A stretch of 64,000 nucleotides of DNA, from positions 2,046,001 through 2,110,000 of the forward strand of contig NC_018027.1 of assembly GCF_000266905.1 (NCBI RefSeq), given 5' to 3'. The notes below the pieces were generated by a model that saw nothing but the letters and a program-made list of their open reading frames with translations, was not told where the DNA came from and did no database searches. Source of the DNA: Mycolicibacterium chubuense NBB4. GTDB taxonomy: Bacteria; Actinomycetota; Actinomycetes; Mycobacteriales; Mycobacteriaceae. Both the position numbers and the translations under genes were made by a program. This document shows, piece by piece, positions 61,758 to 64,000 of the stretch; within the stretch, counting starts at the first letter, position 1; the number at the start of each line of letters is the position of its first letter.

Positions 61758-63145
61758 CAGGGCGGTTCGCCGCACAGCGTCAGCAGCGCGTTCTCGACGA
61801 CCTCGGGCAGCGCCGGGTGGATCCAGTACTGGCCGCGGGCCATGTCCTGGGCAGGCAGGTCGAACGCCATCGCCTGGATGATCGGCTGGATGATCGACGA
61901 CGCCTGATGGCCCATGATGTGGGCGCCGAGGAGCAACCCGGTGTCGTCGTCGACGATCAGCTTGGCGAATCCGGTCGAGTCCTCCATCGCCCAGCCGTAG
62001 GCCACGTCGCCGTAGTCCTGCACCTTGGACCGGATGCGGTGACCCGCGGCGCGCGCTTCGTTCTCGGTCAGCCCGACGCAGGCGATCTGCGGTTCGGTGA
62101 ACACCGCAGACGGCACGTGACGGTGATTGGCCGGCATCAGGTTCTCGGTGTCGTCCCAGTCCTGCAGCAGATTGTGTTTGACCACGCGTGCTTCGTGGTT
62201 GGCGACGTGCTTGAGCTGGTAGGGCGAGCTGACGTCGCCGAGCGCGAAGATGTTGCGCGCCGTGGTGCGCTGGTATTCGTCGACCAGGACCAGCCCGTCG
62301 CGGACCTGAACCCCGGCGTGGTGCGCGTCGAGTCTGTCGCCGTTGGGGATGCGGCCGGTGGCGACCAGCAGCGCGTCGCCGCGCAGCGTCGAACCGTCGT
62401 CGAGCTCCAGCGTCACCCCCGAGTCGTCCGAACTGCCGCCGACGACGTTGCGGCGGCTGCGGATCTCCCACTTCTTCCCCGCGATGTCGGTGAAGCGTTC
62501 GCAGACCGTGTCGTCGCAGTGCGACAGCATCGTGGTGCCGCGCAGCACGATCGTCACGCGCGACCCGAGAGACGAGAAGACGTGGGCGAACTCCGCCGCG
62601 ACGAAGCCGCCGCCGACGATCACGAGGTGCTCGGGCAGATCCGAGATCCGCATGATGGTGTCGCTGGTGTGATACCGCACCCCGCAGTCGGCGATCGCCG
62701 GCGGCACGGTCGCCCGGGCGCCCGCGGCGATGACCACCTGATCGGCGGTGAACTCCGCGCCGTCGTCGGTCCGCAGCCGGTAGCCGTCGTCGGTCGCGGC
62801 GGCGAACCTGGTGTGGCCGGCAAACACCTCGACGTTCGGCGACGACCGCCGGTAGTGCTCGCCCCCGGTCGCCAGCGGGTCGATGCGGCCGAACACGCGC
62901 GAGACGATGTCCGACCAGCGGACCGAGTCGATGCGGCCGTCGACCCCGAACCGGGGGGACTCGCGGATCTGTTCGGCCACGCCGGCGGCGTAGACGAACA
63001 TCTTGGTGGGGATGCAGCCCACGTTGAGGCAGGTGCCGCCGAAGACACCGGACTCGGCGATCGCCACCCGCTTGTCGACGTAGCGCTCGTCGAGGATCGT
63101 GTTCCCGGAACCGGTTCCGATGATCGCGATGTCGAAGTCAGCCAT
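61736..63145 (-). CDS. mtr: mycothione reductase
   Basis: Reduces oxidised mycothiol (mycothione) with NADPH, the actinobacterial counterpart of glutathione reductase. The 469-residue flavoprotein has the FAD site IAIIGTGSGNTILDE, the redox cysteines Cys39 and Cys44 in GGTCLNVGCIPTK, the NADPH site LVIVGGGFVAAEFAHVFSSLG and the C-terminal base in WIHPALPEVVENALL. The final residues PPWPPSRRH are encoded by the repeat array at 61739, so the natural C-terminus has been altered. ATG at 63145; GTG 63154 is possible. Confidence 0.95.
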   Translation of the reverse strand: MADFDIAIIGTGSGNTILDERYVDKRVAIAESGVFGGTCLNVGCIPTKMFVYAAGVAEQIRESPRFGVDGRIDSVRWSDIVSRVFGRIDPLATGGEHYRRSSPNVEVFAGHTRFAAATDDGYRLRTDDGAEFTADQVVIAAGARATVPPAIADCGVRYHTSDTIMRISDLPEHLVIVGGGFVAAEFAHVFSSLGSRVTIVLRGTTMLSHCDDTVCERFTDIAGKKWEIRSRRNVVGGSSDDSGVTLELDDGSTLRGDALLVATGRIPNGDRLDAHHAGVQVRDGLVLVDEYQRTTARNIFALGDVSSPYQLKHVANHEARVVKHNLLQDWDDTENLMPANHRHVPSAVFTEPQIACVGLTENEARAAGHRIRSKVQDYGDVAYGWAMEDSTGFAKLIVDDDTGLLLGAHIMGHQASSIIQPIIQAMAFDLPAQDMARGQYWIHPALPEVVENALLTLCGEPPWPPSRRH

Positions 63146-64000
63146 GCCGTTCACTCTCGTTCGTCAGATACCAGTCGAGCCACCGATCGAGCTCGGCATA
63201 CGCCGCGCGCCGCGATTCGGGCACGGACAGGAACACGTCGTGCTTGGCGTCGACGATCGGCGCGACCGTCGTCCGGTTGCCGATGCACCCGGCCCAGCGC
63301 GCGATCTGCGCGACGTCGAGCACGGCGTCTCCCCGCTGGATCAGGTCGGGGTCGGCGACCTCCCGCACGCTGCGGTCCGACCGCAGGATCAGGTTGGGCA
63401 CCCCGACGTCCAGGCCGCGGTGCAGACGCGCCTGGCCGCGCCGGATCGCGTGGATCCAGCCGAAGGTGACCGGGAAGCCGCCCACCGGTTTCCAGGTGAG
63501 GTCGTAGTCGAACTCGCCGGCGTAGTCGCTGTGCAGCGTGGTGCCGTAGCCGCCCTGGCTGGGCCGGCGCACCACCGAGCGCTTGCGCAGCCGGCCCATC
63601 GCGCGCAGCACCGCCGACGTGGGGGCCGACCGCAGGATGGCGGGGCCTTGCAGATCCAGCCACGGGCTGTTGAGGATCAGCCCCGACACGCTCGGGTGGC
63701 CCGCCGCATCCGCACGCCCGCGCAGCCGGTCCAGCCACAGCGACACCACCAGGCCGCCGGCGGAATGACCGTAGACCAGGACGCGCGCCGGGGATGCCTG
63801 CGTGATCACCGCGAGCGCCTGCTCGAGTTCCGCGTCGTAGCGGGCGAGATCGGTGGTGAAGTGCGGGGTCTGCCCCTCGCGGTGCGAGCGCCCGCATTTG
63901 TGCAGGTCGAGGGCGTAGAACGCGAAGCCGCGGGCGTCGAAGTGGTCGGCGAGCTCGGTGTTGAAGAAATAGTCGGTGAACCCGTGCACCATCAGCACCG
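63138..64000 (-). CDS. alpha/beta hydrolase (lysophospholipase/monoacylglycerol lipase-like), 5' end outside the window
   Basis: At least 287 residues of a serine hydrolase, syntenic with M. tuberculosis Rv2854. VLMVHGFTDYF begins the fold, GFAFYALDLHKCGRS is the second strand, and the nucleophile is in VLVYGHSAGGLVVSLWL. The histidine is in DAKHDVFLSVPESR near the C-terminus. It resembles monoacylglycerol lipases. Its stop lies 8 bases inside the mtr start, so mtr follows it in an operon. The true start is beyond 64000. Confidence 0.85.
   Translation of the reverse strand, partial: VLMVHGFTDYFFNTELADHFDARGFAFYALDLHKCGRSHREGQTPHFTTDLARYDAELEQALAVITQASPARVLVYGHSAGGLVVSLWLDRLRGRADAAGHPSVSGLILNSPWLDLQGPAILRSAPTSAVLRAMGRLRKRSVVRRPSQGGYGTTLHSDYAGEFDYDLTWKPVGGFPVTFGWIHAIRRGQARLHRGLDVGVPNLILRSDRSVREVADPDLIQRGDAVLDVAQIARWAGCIGNRTTVAPIVDAKHDVFLSVPESRRAAYAELDRWLDWYLTNESERHG

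Overview
The window is high-GC actinobacterial chromosome, most likely from a fast-growing environmental Mycobacterium (Mycolicibacterium). The indicators are mycothione reductase, F420-dependent luciferase-like oxidoreductases, a mycofactocin-type SDR, a WS/DGAT acyltransferase, a 13E12-type HNH protein, MPT70/MPT83-like fasciclin proteins and the site-2 protease Rip1. As I recall the M. tuberculosis map, the backbone order (pyrH-frr-cdsA-rlmN ... DUF2631 ... mpt70/mpt83-like-dxr-rip1-ispG-GNAT ... PBP-map ... glnA4-puuD-like-aldC-SDR ... mtr-hydrolase) matches the stretch from Rv2883c down to Rv2854. No rRNA, tRNA, CRISPR array or insertion sequence was found, and no gene-free stretch exceeds 300 bases.

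Layout. 0-5.2 kb: 5' end of a MarR-like gene, a methyltransferase, then pyrH, frr and cdsA, a DMT-type exporter and rlmN. 5.2-28.2 kb: an accessory catabolic island. Its core (11.9-18.7 kb) is one tightly packed plus-strand run: NIPSNAP-like protein, P450, alcohol dehydrogenase, HpcH aldolase, SDR, Baeyer-Villiger monooxygenase and esterase. Around it lie an aldehyde dehydrogenase, a TetR regulator, a phosphotransferase, a CaiB CoA-transferase, thioesterases, an SMP-30 lactonase-like protein, an acyl-CoA dehydrogenase and LLM oxidoreductases. Five copies of one 27-bp element (GTGACAC-N12-TTGTAAAG) sit only in the intergenic gaps before these genes, so they look like one regulon. The inferred logic is hydroxylation, oxidation to a ketone, Baeyer-Villiger insertion, ester or lactone opening, CoA activation, dehydrogenation and aldol cleavage of an alicyclic or terpenoid-like compound. 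The substrate cannot be read from the sequence.

28.3-44.4 kb: back to backbone, with an orphan gene, DUF2631, a mycofactocin-type SDR, photolyase, a frameshifted LLM oxidoreductase, a frameshifted MPT70-like gene and an intact MPT83-like lipoprotein (both with SigK-like promoters), dxr, rip1, ispG, two GNAT proteins (one with a GyrA-like N-terminal segment), a penicillin-binding lipoprotein, DUF1707, a PaaI thioesterase, map, a lipoprotein and a hydrolase-like protein without a serine nucleophile. 44.4-48.0 kb: a two-gene operon for the osmolyte N-acetylglutaminylglutamine amide, behind a SigF-like promoter.

48.1-58.7 kb: an amine-use locus with an APC permease divergent from a glutamine synthetase-like ligase, glutamyl-amide hydrolase, aldehyde dehydrogenase, SDR, FadR- and ArsR-type regulators, a choline-kinase-like phosphotransferase and a dimethylglycine dehydrogenase-like FAD/GcvT protein. 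58.8-61.7 kb: a small secreted protein and a cobalt/nickel ECF transporter (CbiM, PDGLE protein, CbiQ, CbiO) whose promoter lies inside a near-perfect 24-bp palindrome. 61.7-64 kb: four 28-bp hairpin repeats, mtr and the 3' part of an alpha/beta hydrolase gene.
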